From an uncultured Bacteroidales bacterium (GTDB lineage Bacteria > Bacteroidota > Bacteroidia > Bacteroidales > Muribaculaceae), in contig CAMWNF010000003.1 in NCBI GenBank assembly GCA_947175535.1, positions 1 to 56,345 of the forward strand: a stretch of DNA of 56,345 nucleotides, given 5' to 3'. The notes beneath the pieces are model-generated. The model saw only the letters and a program-made list of their open reading frames with translations, ran no database searches and was not told the origin of the DNA. The position numbers and the translations under genes are program-made. Shown one piece after another: positions 32,597 through 42,529 of this stretch (its first letter is position 1; each line of letters opens with the position of its first letter).

Positions 32597-35500
32597 ATGA
32601 GTCTCTACGGCAGCGCTGTAAAACGCCCGATTATGACGACACTGTGTTTTGTCGCTGTAGTCATTCTCGGTCTTTTCTCACTTTCCACTCTTCCTATCGA
32701 CCTCTATCCTGATATCGATACCAACACCCTTATGGTAATGACCACATACCAAGGTGCAAGTGCGCAAGATATCGAACAGAACGTCACACGTCCGCTTGAA
32801 AACGTGCTTAACTCAGTCAATGACCTTAAACACATCACCTCTAAATCCCGCGAAAACATATCTGTCATCACACTTGAGTTCGAATATGGCAAAGACATTG
32901 ATGTTCTCACCAATGATGTCAGAGACAAACTTGACCTGGTATCGTCGGCACTTCCTGACGATGCAGAGACTCCCATCATATTCAAGTTCTCGTCAGATAT
33001 GATTCCTATCCTGCTCCTCTCTGTGCAGGCTGACGAGAGTATGCCGGGACTCTACAAAATCCTTGACGAAGCGGTCGCAAACCCTCTCGCTCGTGTCAAT
33101 GGAGTCGGTTCTGTTTCCATTTCCGGTGCACCAAAACGTGAAATCCACATTTATGTCGACCCTGTAAGACTTGAAGCCTATAACCTCACAATCGAGCAGA
33201 TAGCGTCGGTCGTAGCAGCAGAGAACCGTAACATTCCCGGCGGCGCGTTCGACATCGGTTCTGACACATATTCGCTTCGCGTACAGGGTGAATTTACTTC
33301 GTCTGACCAGATGCGCGACATCGTGGTCGGCTCACGCGACGGAAAGAATATATTTCTCCGTGATGTAGCACGCATAGACGACTCGCTCGAGGAACGCGCC
33401 CAGCAGACTTTCAACAATGGTGTGAAAGGTGCGATGATTGTCATCCAGAAACAGAGCGGCGCCAATTCGGTGGAAATCTCGAACAAGGTGCTTAAAATGT
33501 TGCCCTCGCTCCAGAAACGTCTGCCTTCAGACGTAAAAATCGGCATCATCGCAGATACGTCAGACAATATCCGCAACACAATCGCTTCACTTGTCGAGAC
33601 CGTGCTTTATGCCCTTCTGTTTGTGATTATTGTGGTATTCTTCTTCCTCGGACGCTGGCGAGCCACACTTATCATCACCATAACAATCCCGATTTCTCTT
33701 ATAGCCTCATTCATTTATCTTGCAATTACAGGCAATTCTCTCAATATCGTGTCGCTGTCGGCATTATCAATTTCCATCGGCATGGTGGTCGACGATGCGA
33801 TTGTGGTGTTGGAAAACGTAACCACACATATTGAACGAGGCTCCGACCCCAAACAGGCGGCTATTCACGGCACAAACGAGGTCGCCGTATCGGTTATCGC
33901 ATCTACTTTGACACTTATCGCCGTATTCTTCCCGCTGACACTCGTCACCGGCATGACCGGCGTGCTTTTCCGTCAGCTCGGCTGGATGGTGACCATCATG
34001 ATGATTATCTCGACTGTGTGCGCGCTCTCACTCACCCCCATGCTTTGCTCGCTCCTTCTTAGAAGAGTCAATCATCACGGCAAAATTTACAATGCATTGT
34101 TCGGTCCTATCAGCCGCGGACTCGATGCTTTCGACCGCGGATACGGCAGTCTGCTAAAATGGGTGGTTGGACACCGGCTCATAACTATCATCATTTGTAT
34201 TTCAACCTTCGTCGGTTCGATATTCCTGATGAAACATGTCGGAACGGAGTTTTTCCCGACTGCCGACGACGGACGTCTAAGCGTCAATCTCGAACTTCCT
34301 ATCGGTACACGCGTAGAGATTTCTCAAGATGTCACCGAACGTCTTGTCAAGGAATGGCAGGAAAAATATCCTGAAATACGTGTCATAAACTTCACCGTCG
34401 GAACCGCATCGAGCGACAACACATTCGCATCGCTGAGAGACAATGGCTCTCACATCGTTTCGATGAACATAAGTCTTGTTGACCCCGGACTGCGAGACCG
34501 TGGAATCGTGGAAATCGCAGGTCTTATGCGCGAGGACCTCAAATCTTATCCGCAATACAAAAAAGCGCAGGTAAAAGTCGGTGGAAACATGGGGGGCATG
34601 GGCGGTCAGTCGTCAATCGACTTCGAAATCTACGGTTATAATTTCGAAGAGACTGACTCGGTGGCACAGCGTCTGAAACGCGTTCTTGAGGCAATTCCCG
34701 GCACAGCCGACGTCAATATCTCACGCTCAGATTATCAGCCGGAATATCAGGTTGACTTCGACCGCGAGAAACTTGCGATATACGGTCTCAATCTACAGAC
34801 AGCAGCGACTTATCTCCGCAATCGAATCAACGGCTCGACCGCATCGCGTTTCCGCGAAGACGGCGAGGAATACGATATCAAAGTTCTCTATGACCCTGAC
34901 CACCGCACATCTATTGACGACATCGAGAACATCCTAATTTATAACTCAGCCGGCAATGCTGTGCGAGTGCGCGATGTCGGCAAGGTTGTCGAACGCTTCA
35001 CCCCGCCCACAATCGAACGTAAAGACAGGGAGCGTATCATCACGGTCAACACGGTCGTGCAGGACGTGCCGATGAGTCAGGTCGTAGCTGCCGCGCAAGC
35101 AGAAATCGACAGAATGGAAATACCCCAGGGTGTCTCTATCCAACTCGCCGGCAACTATGAAGACCAGCAGGATTCGTTCCGCGACCTTCTGATGCTCGCC
35201 GCTCTTATTATTATTCTCGTATATATCGTTATGGCTGCGCAGTTCGAGAGCTACACTTATCCTGCAATCATCATGACCTCGCTGCTGTTCGCTTTCTCCG
35301 GCGTATTCATCATCCTCTACCTCACCGGACATTCGCTTAACGTTATGTCGATGATTGGAGCGATTATGCTTATCGGCATCGTGGTCAAGAACGGTATCGT
35401 GCTTATCGACTATATCTCGCTCAACCGTGAGCGCGGGATGTCGATACGCCTTGCGGTTATCGACGGCGGCATGTCGCGTCTGCGTCCTGTAATCATGACC

Positions 35501-35722
35501 ACGCTCACCACCATCCTCGGCATGGTTCCTATGGCGGTAGGCACAGGACAGGGTGCAGAAATGTGGCGACCCATGGGTACAGCCGTCATCGGAGGTCTGA
35601 CATTCTCGACCATTCTGACCCTGCTTTTCGTACCGGTGCTTTACTGCGTCTTTGCTCACAACGGCATACGCAATTCTCGCCGAAAATTTCACAAATCTCT
35701 TAACGCAACTACTGAAAAATGA
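32597..35722 (+). CDS. RND-family multidrug efflux permease (HAE1 type)
   Basis: 1041 aa, normal for AcrB-like proton antiporters. Twelve membrane helices and two large periplasmic loops. Proton-relay residues are present: Asp399-Asp400 in GMVVDDAIVVLENV (helix 4) and Lys931 in IVVKNGIVLIDYI (helix 10). N-terminal AVKRPIMTTLCFVAVVILGL and FFPTADDGRLSVNLELP are typical. Substrates cannot be inferred. Its stop overlaps the PG0541-family gene by four bases. Confidence 0.96.
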   Translation: MSLYGSAVKRPIMTTLCFVAVVILGLFSLSTLPIDLYPDIDTNTLMVMTTYQGASAQDIEQNVTRPLENVLNSVNDLKHITSKSRENISVITLEFEYGKDIDVLTNDVRDKLDLVSSALPDDAETPIIFKFSSDMIPILLLSVQADESMPGLYKILDEAVANPLARVNGVGSVSISGAPKREIHIYVDPVRLEAYNLTIEQIASVVAAENRNIPGGAFDIGSDTYSLRVQGEFTSSDQMRDIVVGSRDGKNIFLRDVARIDDSLEERAQQTFNNGVKGAMIVIQKQSGANSVEISNKVLKMLPSLQKRLPSDVKIGIIADTSDNIRNTIASLVETVLYALLFVIIVVFFFLGRWRATLIITITIPISLIASFIYLAITGNSLNIVSLSALSISIGMVVDDAIVVLENVTTHIERGSDPKQAAIHGTNEVAVSVIASTLTLIAVFFPLTLVTGMTGVLFRQLGWMVTIMMIISTVCALSLTPMLCSLLLRRVNHHGKIYNALFGPISRGLDAFDRGYGSLLKWVVGHRLITIIICISTFVGSIFLMKHVGTEFFPTADDGRLSVNLELPIGTRVEISQDVTERLVKEWQEKYPEIRVINFTVGTASSDNTFASLRDNGSHIVSMNISLVDPGLRDRGIVEIAGLMREDLKSYPQYKKAQVKVGGNMGGMGGQSSIDFEIYGYNFEETDSVAQRLKRVLEAIPGTADVNISRSDYQPEYQVDFDREKLAIYGLNLQTAATYLRNRINGSTASRFREDGEEYDIKVLYDPDHRTSIDDIENILIYNSAGNAVRVRDVGKVVERFTPPTIERKDRERIITVNTVVQDVPMSQVVAAAQAEIDRMEIPQGVSIQLAGNYEDQQDSFRDLLMLAALIIILVYIVMAAQFESYTYPAIIMTSLLFAFSGVFIILYLTGHSLNVMSMIGAIMLIGIVVKNGIVLIDYISLNRERGMSIRLAVIDGGMSRLRPVIMTTLTTILGMVPMAVGTGQGAEMWRPMGTAVIGGLTFSTILTLLFVPVLYCVFAHNGIRNSRRKFHKSLNATTEK

Positions 35723-36012
35723 AATCAGTCTTTATAACATTCGACCAGGCACACTACGAACACATCATCGATATTCTCGAACGCAATAACTGCCGCGGCT
35801 TCACGGCATGGCAGCAGGTGTCGGGTCGCGGCACACGCGACGGAGAACCGCATTACGGTTCTCACGCATGGCCATCGCTCGCATCGGCAATCATCACGAT
35901 GGTCGAAGACCGCCGTGTCGACACTCTGCTTGACAAGCTGCGCGGTCTCGACGACGAACGTCCGAAACTCGGGCTAAGAGCCTTCGTGTGGGATATTGAA
36001 AAAAGCATCTGA
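35719..36012 (+). CDS. PG0541 family transporter-associated protein
   Basis: 97 aa, soluble, with a start overlapping the end of the RND pump gene. The sequence (MKSVFITFDQAHYEHII, then RGFTAWQQVSGRGTRDGEPHYGSHAWP) matches the small PG0541 family named after Porphyromonas gingivalis, whose genes regularly follow RND operons in Bacteroidales. The fold resembles small ferredoxin-like P-II/DUF3240-type sensors, so a regulatory role on the pump is a reasonable guess; no biochemical function is known to me. Confidence 0.85.
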   Translation: MKSVFITFDQAHYEHIIDILERNNCRGFTAWQQVSGRGTRDGEPHYGSHAWPSLASAIITMVEDRRVDTLLDKLRGLDDERPKLGLRAFVWDIEKSI

Positions 36013-36130
36013 AATATTTCTGCCATTATAACAAAAATTTGACTGACTCGAAAAAAATTTGTTACTTTGCCTTATAAATGCATTACAAGGCAAAATTTAA
36101 GAGTTACTCAATATTCATAATCATTACATA

Positions 36131-37780
36131 ATGAAAAAAAGCGCATTGCAGAAAGCCCGCGCGGCTTATCAACCCAAGCTCCCAATCGTGCTGACAGGAG
36201 CAGTAAAAGCCGTTGAAGGCAAGCCCACTACATCGGTGGCAGACCAGGAAGAAATTCAGAAATTGTTTCCCAACACCTACGGTCTCCCCGAACTCCGTTT
36301 CGAAAAGAACCCCAACCCCGCTCCCGGCAAGCCGATTAACGTCGGCGTAATCCTCTCCGGCGGTCAGGCTCCCGGCGGACACAACGTCATCTGCGGTCTC
36401 TTCGACGGCATCAAGAAAATCAATCGCGACAGCCGCCTTTTCGGCTTCACCATGGGTCCCGGCGGTTTTGTTGACCACAAATACATCGAACTTACCGCTC
36501 CTATCATCGACGAATACCGCAACACCGGCGGTTTCGACATCATCGGCTCAGGTCGTACAAAACTTGAAAAGAAAGAACAGTTCGACAAAGGTCTTGAAAT
36601 CCTCCGCGAACTCGATATCAAGGCTCTCGTAATCATCGGCGGTGATGACTCCAACACCAACGCCGCTATCCTCGCCGAATACTACAAGAGCATCGACGCA
36701 GGCGTTCAGGTTATCGGCTGTCCCAAGACCATCGACGGCGACCTCAAGAACGATTTAATCGAAACTTCATTCGGTTTCGATACAGCTACTAAAGTCTACT
36801 CTGAAGTTATCGGCAATATCCAGCGCGACTGCAACTCGGCAAAGAAATACTGGCACTTCATCAAACTCATGGGTCGTTCGGCAAGCCACATCGCCCTTGA
36901 GTGCGGTCTCCAGACTCAGCCCAACATCTGCATAATCTCTGAAGAAGTCGAAGCCAAGAACATGACTCTCCAGCAGGTTGTCAACTATATAGCCGATATC
37001 GTTGCACGCCGTGCGGCTGAAGGCAATAACTTCGGTACAGTCCTCATCCCCGAAGGTCTCATCGAATTCATTCCCGCGATGAAATCGCTTATCGCCGAAC
37101 TCAACGACCTCCTCGCTGCCGAAGGTGAAAAATTCGCAGCACTCAATCACGCCGAACAGCGTCGCTTCGTGCTCGAAAAACTTTCTCCCGCCAATGCCGA
37201 AACTTACGCTTCTCTTCCCGAAGGCGTTGCCCGTCAGCTCACTCTCGACCGCGACCCTCACGGAAACGTTCAGGTATCGCTCATAGAGACCGAAAAACTT
37301 CTCAGTGAAATGGTTGCAAAACGCCTCAAAGAGATGAAAGCCGAAGGCAAATTCTCAGGCAAATTCTCAGCCCAGCACCACTTCTTCGGCTACGAAGGCC
37401 GTTGCGCCGACCCCTCTAACTTCGACGCAGACTATTGCTACGCACTTGGCTACAACGCCGCTTGCCTTATCGAAGCCGGTGTTACTGGTTACATGTCGTC
37501 AGTCCGTAATCTCGTCAAACCCGCTATCCAGTGGATTGCCGGCGGTATCCCCATCACAATGATGATGAACATGGAACGTCGTCACGGCGAAATGAAGCCC
37601 GTTATCCAGAAAGCTCTCGTGCGTCTCGACGGTGCGCCTTTCCAAAAATTCGCTTCACAGCGCGACGAATGGGCTATCAACACCTGCTACGTCTATCCCG
37701 GTCCTATCCAGTACTTCGGTCCCGCTGAAGTCTGCGACCAGCCGACAATGACACTCCGCTACGAACATCAGGCTAAATAA
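36131..37780 (+). CDS. pfp: pyrophosphate-dependent 6-phosphofructokinase (PFP)
   Basis: 549 aa, long PFP type. Phosphorylates fructose-6-phosphate using pyrophosphate, reversibly, in glycolysis. Seen: [11 protein letters not shown] at 76-85, GGDDS at 170-174 (the aspartates that select PPi over ATP), [11 protein letters not shown] at 198-208, and [13 protein letters not shown]. Codon use is strongly biased to NNC, as in the aldolase gene 7.7 kb away, which suggests high expression. A TTACTTTG element at 36061-36068 may be the -7 box. A strong terminator follows. Confidence 0.96.
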   Translation: MKKSALQKARAAYQPKLPIVLTGAVKAVEGKPTTSVADQEEIQKLFPNTYGLPELRFEKNPNPAPGKPINVGVILSGGQAPGGHNVICGLFDGIKKINRDSRLFGFTMGPGGFVDHKYIELTAPIIDEYRNTGGFDIIGSGRTKLEKKEQFDKGLEILRELDIKALVIIGGDDSNTNAAILAEYYKSIDAGVQVIGCPKTIDGDLKNDLIETSFGFDTATKVYSEVIGNIQRDCNSAKKYWHFIKLMGRSASHIALECGLQTQPNICIISEEVEAKNMTLQQVVNYIADIVARRAAEGNNFGTVLIPEGLIEFIPAMKSLIAELNDLLAAEGEKFAALNHAEQRRFVLEKLSPANAETYASLPEGVARQLTLDRDPHGNVQVSLIETEKLLSEMVAKRLKEMKAEGKFSGKFSAQHHFFGYEGRCADPSNFDADYCYALGYNAACLIEAGVTGYMSSVRNLVKPAIQWIAGGIPITMMMNMERRHGEMKPVIQKALVRLDGAPFQKFASQRDEWAINTCYVYPGPIQYFGPAEVCDQPTMTLRYEHQAK

Positions 37781-37821
37781 GCCGCTTCGCAGCAACTGAT
37801 ATTACCCGAATCACAGCTTGT

Positions 37822-37867
37822 AATCCTGCCCCGGGGAGCACTTCCGCTCTGGGCAGGATTTTTTTTA
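37822..37867 (+). terminator. terminator of the PFP gene
   Basis: Perfect 10-bp stem AATCCTGCCC with GGGCAGGATT (37822-37831 and 37851-37860), then a run of eight T from 37859. It isolates PFP from the following island. Confidence 0.92.
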
Positions 37868-37898
37868 TTGGCGCGTGCGCATTTTTATATTATCTTTG
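37868..37898 (+). promoter_or_regulatory. promoter of the TPR regulator gene and probably the island
   Basis: TTG (37868-37870), 20 bases, TATCTTTG (37891-37898). The box ends four bases before the ATG at 37903, so the transcript probably starts at or next to the A of the start codon (leaderless). Confidence 0.65.
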
Positions 37899-37902
37899 TA
37901 AC

Positions 37903-39591
37903 ATGCACAAATTGTTAAGCCTCATAATAATTTGCCTGACCCTTGGTGCCTGTCACCAGAATAATGAGACCGACACCGCTCTTTCAAACGCTGATACGCT
38001 TATATTCTCAGCGCCTGATTCCGCAGTCACTCTTCTTGACAGTCTATCGACCGGCGACATGTCAGATTTTCAGCGCGCCCGTCACTCTCTCTTGCTTGCA
38101 AAAGCCCGAGCAAAGGCAGGCATCATCTTAGCCGATTCTCCTGCTGACTCTCTGCTGTCTCGTTCCATCGCCTCACTGAGTAAAGCCACCGCCCTGTTTC
38201 AAAACCGCGGCGATAGTCTTGAAACCCAGACACTCTTCTATCTCGGTGTCCTCCTCGGCTACCGCGGTGACTACTCAGACGCACTGATTGCATTAATGGA
38301 ATCAGCCGACATTTCCAAAAATAACAACGACCACTTCTACCTCGCGATGTCCTACCGCGAACAAGCCGAAATATACACCGACTTATATGCTTTCGAACAA
38401 GCTGCCAAGTTTGGAAAGTTAGCTTACGAATCCTTTGTCCAAGCTAATCGCCCGCTCCATGCTAAATGGGAGCAAGTATCATTGATTCCATCACTTTCTT
38501 ATTCTAATCAATATGAGGAGGCGAAAGAACTGATTACCACACTTCTCAATGACAGTCTAATTCTATCCGATGAAACTTTAAGACGACAAGTTTATGTACA
38601 TGCCTGCGAATTGAGCATTAAACTCTCAGATGTTGAAAAGGCTGAAAAATATTTTAATGCTTTTCTTAAAGAAGGGGGCACCCCATCGTCAAGATTATAT
38701 GCTGCGATGACTCGGATTAGTCTTAAAGCGGGCGACATTGATAACGCTAAGCAATTTTACCGTAAGGCGATTTCTAAAGCTGAGGACGACACAGACTCTC
38801 TCGCGGCAAAACTCGCTTTAGCTCAATTGCAAGCAGCGGAAAGCGATTTTCAACATGCATATCTCAATCAGACCAAGGTTTACAACCGATTAAATACCAA
38901 AGTAAATCGCTTGACAACTCATCCCTATACGTCTCTGTTGAGCGAACATTACCACACAAAAAGCATTGAACAGACCGCCCAGAGACAAATTGCAGAACAA
39001 CGCATATGGATTGGCGTTCTTGCAATAATTATGCTGATAGCATTCTCATGTTTACTGTCACTATATTACCGAAAACGTTTGCTTCGCAAAGAGTTAGAGC
39101 TTGAGCATATTTTTTCAGACATGCAGGCTCTGCAGTTAAAACTGGAAAGTCTTATTATTCAGCGTACTCCGGACATTGAAAATCCACGCTTGAGCGCATT
39201 ACCTGCAACTTTATTAAATACTCTATGCAAATCAAGATATATCTTATCTCCCGGAGATAAAGGTTACAAAGATATCGGAAAGATTGCCGTTGATTTTATC
39301 GATACTATTAAATCTTCAGAAATATTACGCGATCTCGAACTGTATATAGATCAAACAAATAATGGATTAATGACCCGTTTCAGAGAGCAAATCACCAATT
39401 TACCTTCGAGCTATTATAACCTCGCCCTACTGACTTTTATCGGTTTTTCGAATGATTCTATTTGCTGCATATTAAAAATTGGTGATGGAGCAGCCCGAAA
39501 CGCCAGAAGCAAAATTCGAGCGGCCATCAACTGTGCAGATTGCCCCGATAAAGAGCTTTTCTTGATCTATTTCAAGAAAATGAGAGGCTAA
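37903..39591 (+). CDS. membrane-anchored TPR lipoprotein with C-terminal helix-turn-helix-like domain
   Basis: 562 aa. Lipobox CLTLGAC at the N-terminus. Residues about 50-340 form tetratricopeptide repeats (TLFYLGVLLGYRGDYSDALIALMESADI and others). One membrane helix lies at about 368-388 (IWIGVLAIIMLIAFSCLLSLYY), then a coiled segment and a C-terminal domain with LALLTFIGFSNDSICCILKIGDGAARNARSKIRAAI, which resembles a LuxR-type helix-turn-helix. This layout is that of Bacteroidales TPR-transmembrane regulators: a periplasmic sensor and a cytoplasmic DNA binder. The first third has host-like GC, the rest is AT-rich. It sits before the envelope cluster and is its likely regulator. Confidence 0.8.
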   Translation: MHKLLSLIIICLTLGACHQNNETDTALSNADTLIFSAPDSAVTLLDSLSTGDMSDFQRARHSLLLAKARAKAGIILADSPADSLLSRSIASLSKATALFQNRGDSLETQTLFYLGVLLGYRGDYSDALIALMESADISKNNNDHFYLAMSYREQAEIYTDLYAFEQAAKFGKLAYESFVQANRPLHAKWEQVSLIPSLSYSNQYEEAKELITTLLNDSLILSDETLRRQVYVHACELSIKLSDVEKAEKYFNAFLKEGGTPSSRLYAAMTRISLKAGDIDNAKQFYRKAISKAEDDTDSLAAKLALAQLQAAESDFQHAYLNQTKVYNRLNTKVNRLTTHPYTSLLSEHYHTKSIEQTAQRQIAEQRIWIGVLAIIMLIAFSCLLSLYYRKRLLRKELELEHIFSDMQALQLKLESLIIQRTPDIENPRLSALPATLLNTLCKSRYILSPGDKGYKDIGKIAVDFIDTIKSSEILRDLELYIDQTNNGLMTRFREQITNLPSSYYNLALLTFIGFSNDSICCILKIGDGAARNARSKIRAAINCADCPDKELFLIYFKKMRG

Positions 39592-39814
39592 AACGCTATG
39601 AATCTATTGCTTGCTTAATACACTAAACCTAATAGATTGTAAATCAAGTTAATACATAAAAATTACATGTGAGTTTTATCAGTCAAGACTAATCAACTGA
39701 TTAACAAATACTTTTACTTGCCGTTTTTCAATTAAATTACGTCGGAATTACATCATATTATTGTAATTCATCTTTTGGATGCATAATTTAGCGACATAAA
39801 AATCATCAAAAATT

Positions 39815-40186
39815 ATGCAACTCATTAAAACCATTCTAATCTTTTTCGTTATCTGTTGTACTTACACAATTACAATTTACGCAGATGATTCTTCGGAAGA
39901 AATAATAATATTACCTCCAATCAATAAAGATAAACCATATAAACCCCAAGCCCCTTCGCGCGTACAACTACAAGCATATTACAATGGAATAGGAATTACC
40001 ATTACTTCATCCGTGACCTTACAAGCTGAAGTAATGATTTATGATAATCTCACCGAAGAGCAATATTACAACGGCGTAGCAACGCTCGCGCCCTCGTTCT
40101 TCTGCGAAATTCCGGTTAATGCAAAATCGGTCTCAATCATTATAAATACCCCATCTGCAGAATATCAGGGAGTTCTTTATAAATAG
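39815..40186 (+). CDS. small secreted DUF3244-like protein (123 aa)
   Basis: Signal peptide (IKTILIFFVICCTYTITIYA), then an acidic start and one small beta-sandwich-like domain: RVQLQAYYNGIGITITSSV, VMIYDNLTEEQYYNG, FFCEIPVNAKSVSIIINTPSAEYQGVLY. This pattern fits the DUF3244 family, small exported proteins found in Bacteroidales next to O-antigen-ligase-like genes. One cysteine lies in the mature part. It could be the exported substrate of the cluster or a structural companion. The gap to the ligase-like gene is 19 bases. AT-rich like its neighbours. Confidence 0.72.
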   Translation: MQLIKTILIFFVICCTYTITIYADDSSEEIIILPPINKDKPYKPQAPSRVQLQAYYNGIGITITSSVTLQAEVMIYDNLTEEQYYNGVATLAPSFFCEIPVNAKSVSIIINTPSAEYQGVLYK

Positions 40187-40205
40187 AAATCAAGTCCGCG
40201 TAACC

Positions 40206-41774
40206 ATGAAGCAATTGAGCAAATATTGTCAGTATTTTACATTGGAAAATATCGTTGTTGCAGCACTTTGCATCACAGCCTTATTTGCCAAGTCAAAATT
40301 AATGACAGACCACGCGATAGTTCCGAAACAGTTATACACAGGTCTCGTTCTGTCGCTGTCTATCGTTGCAATAGCCGTAAAACTTTTGTTGGGAAAAGGC
40401 TTTAAGATCACACCTTACTCATGGTCAGTTATCATTACGGCGATATGCAGCGCGGAGTCTCTTTACGCAATCTTTCAATTTTGCGTAACCCGACTTTTAG
40501 GTCTTGACGTATTTATCTGCGGAACATTCGAGAATCCCGTAGGATTAATGTCAGCATTATGTCTTGCTCTTCCATTTACGCTGTATGCTATTGCGCAGAC
40601 TTGCCACAAAAAGACGTTTATCGCCGCCGCTATAGTTATCGTTTTAGCAATTTTTGCAAGTCAGTCACGCACAGGCATAATCGCAGCATTATTAGTTCTC
40701 CTTTGCTTCGGATTAAGATTTTCAAAACTATCGCTTTCAAAACGATTGTTCATTGTTGCAGGATTAACAGTCATACTTATTGCCGTTTCGTGTCTGATTA
40801 ATACAGATTCTGTCACCGGGCGTCTTCTGATTTGGCGTGCTTCATTACCCTTGATTTCTGCCACGCCCTTCTGCGGCTATGGCATAGGTGCTTTCGGGCG
40901 ATTATATATGGAGGCTCAGGCAGAGTATCTTAGTGCTTTTTCGCCTGACAGCGATTATGCAATGCTCGCCGGCAATTCGATAGTGCCGTTCAACGAATAC
41001 ATCGATTTTTATCTGAATTTCGGTATACTTGGTCTTTTAATATTTATTGGATTTGTTTCTTTCCTGATTTTTGCGTACTGCCGCGCTATCGAATCATATA
41101 AATCTTATGCTCTCTATTCTTTAGGAGCATTGGCATTCATTTCTCTCTTCTCCTATCCGTTCACCTATCCCTTTACTTATGTAATCATCCTTATATCAAC
41201 GCTTTTCATAATCAAGAACTCTTTTAAGTTCTCTCCGGTAAAACTTTTGAAACCTGCTGTTGCCTCAATCATGCTGTTGATTGGAGTCTTTTGTTCATAC
41301 AAAGTCTATGACCGTATTGACGCTGAATTACAATGGGGTAAAGCGTTTATAAAAGGAGACCTAAATGCTTATGCAATTTTGAAACCGCGGTTGGAGCATA
41401 TTCCGCATTTCCTTTATAGCTACGCCTTTGAAGCATACAAAAGAGAAGATTATGATTTAAGCCTTTCGTTAGCTGAACAATGCAGCAACGATCTGTCTCA
41501 TTACGACCTTGAATTGCTTTTAGGCGACATTTATCTCAAAAAAGAAAACTATGACAGGGCAGAATTTCACTATAAACATGCAGCAGAAATGATACCTTGT
41601 AGATTTACACCTCTCTTGGCATTATATGATACATTTACTGCATTAGGAGATGAACACATGGCCAAGGATATTGCTGAATATATTTTAGCTAAGCCGATTA
41701 AAGTTCATTCTCGTACAGTTGGACTAATTAGGCATAAAATGCAAAAGGCTTTAAAAGTTACCTCTAACAAATAA
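40206..41774 (+). CDS. O-antigen ligase / Wzy-like membrane protein with C-terminal TPRs
   Basis: 522 aa. About ten to twelve membrane segments in the first 375 residues, then two to three TPR-like helical repeats (YDLSLSLAEQCSNDLSHYDLELLLGDIYLKKENYDRAEFHYKHAAE). The ligase-type loop is visible as TGRLLIWRASLPLISATPFCGYGIGAFGRLYMEAQAEYLS, resembling the PF04932 (RfaL/Wzy) domain, where an R-x-x-x-W segment and a G-Y/H-G-x-G motif are conserved. Family members transfer or polymerise glycans on lipid carriers at the periplasmic face; some relatives glycosylate proteins. The companion genes here are protein-modifying, which makes a protein-directed role conceivable. Confidence 0.8.
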   Translation: MKQLSKYCQYFTLENIVVAALCITALFAKSKLMTDHAIVPKQLYTGLVLSLSIVAIAVKLLLGKGFKITPYSWSVIITAICSAESLYAIFQFCVTRLLGLDVFICGTFENPVGLMSALCLALPFTLYAIAQTCHKKTFIAAAIVIVLAIFASQSRTGIIAALLVLLCFGLRFSKLSLSKRLFIVAGLTVILIAVSCLINTDSVTGRLLIWRASLPLISATPFCGYGIGAFGRLYMEAQAEYLSAFSPDSDYAMLAGNSIVPFNEYIDFYLNFGILGLLIFIGFVSFLIFAYCRAIESYKSYALYSLGALAFISLFSYPFTYPFTYVIILISTLFIIKNSFKFSPVKLLKPAVASIMLLIGVFCSYKVYDRIDAELQWGKAFIKGDLNAYAILKPRLEHIPHFLYSYAFEAYKREDYDLSLSLAEQCSNDLSHYDLELLLGDIYLKKENYDRAEFHYKHAAEMIPCRFTPLLALYDTFTALGDEHMAKDIAEYILAKPIKVHSRTVGLIRHKMQKALKVTSNK

Positions 41775-41805
41775 ACTATAATTAAACATTACCCAATCAT
41801 CTGTG

Positions 41806-42516
41806 ATGAAACTATTAAAATTAATCTCTATTTTTGTCCTAATTATTTTTACGAGTTGCCAATCGGAATTACTTTTAGATGAACCTGAACCAAGTTTGCC
41901 ATACCTTAATATTGATGGGGAAATTGATATAAACAATCTTTCAGCTGAGGAACTGCAAATTTTGTTTTTGGCATCTCAGCGTTTTCAACTTATTTGCAAT
42001 GAGGATGGTTTGTATGAAATAAGTCCTAAAAATTACAAAGAGTTAAGCATCTCGGAAAATATTTTTTGCTTTTTCCAAGAAATTGTAGAATCATCAAATG
42101 ACAACTGTGATATAAGAAGACATAATCTTATCTCACGTGATCCAATTGGTTACGGCAGCGATTGTGTTGTTTGGGCCATTGCAAATGCTACAGGCATGAG
42201 CTACTATGATGTTTTTAATCACGTTCTCGCATCTACCGGATTTGTTGGTGTTACGAAAGATAACATGTTTTCCGTTTTAGGAGATCCTCGCTATGGTGGA
42301 AGCGCAATGGATGTAAATTCTTTTTCTTCACCGGAAGCCCTATCTACCCGATACGTAATCGTATATCATGATCCGGAATATATGGATGAGAATACTTATC
42401 ACGCAGTAAACGGCTTTTTACAAACATCAAACGATCAGTTTATTTGCAAAGACTATCAGAATAATTGTTCACGTATAGTAGACTCAGATATGATAAAAGC
42501 TATCTATTATTATTGA
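41806..42516 (+). CDS. papain/C39-like cysteine peptidase lipoprotein
   Basis: 236 aa from ATG 41806 (a GTG directly precedes it). Lipobox LIIFTSC. The catalytic-like cysteine is C120 in GSDCVVWAIANATGMSYYD, at the head of a helix as in papain-type and C39 peptidases; the histidine is H199 in YHAVNGF, followed by D216 in ICKDYQN. All three are in the order Cys, His, Asp. The product is probably an outer-membrane or periplasmic lipoprotein. The substrate is unknown; the neighbouring small secreted protein is a candidate. The family call rests on the motif layout only, so confidence is moderate. Confidence 0.62.
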   Translation: MKLLKLISIFVLIIFTSCQSELLLDEPEPSLPYLNIDGEIDINNLSAEELQILFLASQRFQLICNEDGLYEISPKNYKELSISENIFCFFQEIVESSNDNCDIRRHNLISRDPIGYGSDCVVWAIANATGMSYYDVFNHVLASTGFVGVTKDNMFSVLGDPRYGGSAMDVNSFSSPEALSTRYVIVYHDPEYMDENTYHAVNGFLQTSNDQFICKDYQNNCSRIVDSDMIKAIYYY

Positions 42517-42529
42517 AATAGTATAAATT

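Noticed and set aside
34946-35692. 248-codon minus-strand frame opposite the RND pump
   Set aside because: His/Arg/Asp-rich product typical of an antisense frame of a codon-biased membrane protein.
36767-37261. 164-codon minus-strand frame opposite PFP
   Set aside because: Antisense of strongly NNC-biased codons; no signal, domain or promoter.
41130-41190. Repeated YPFTYPFTY segment in the ligase-like protein as a tandem repeat of interest
   Set aside because: Only two short units inside a membrane helix; not enough for a meaningful repeat.
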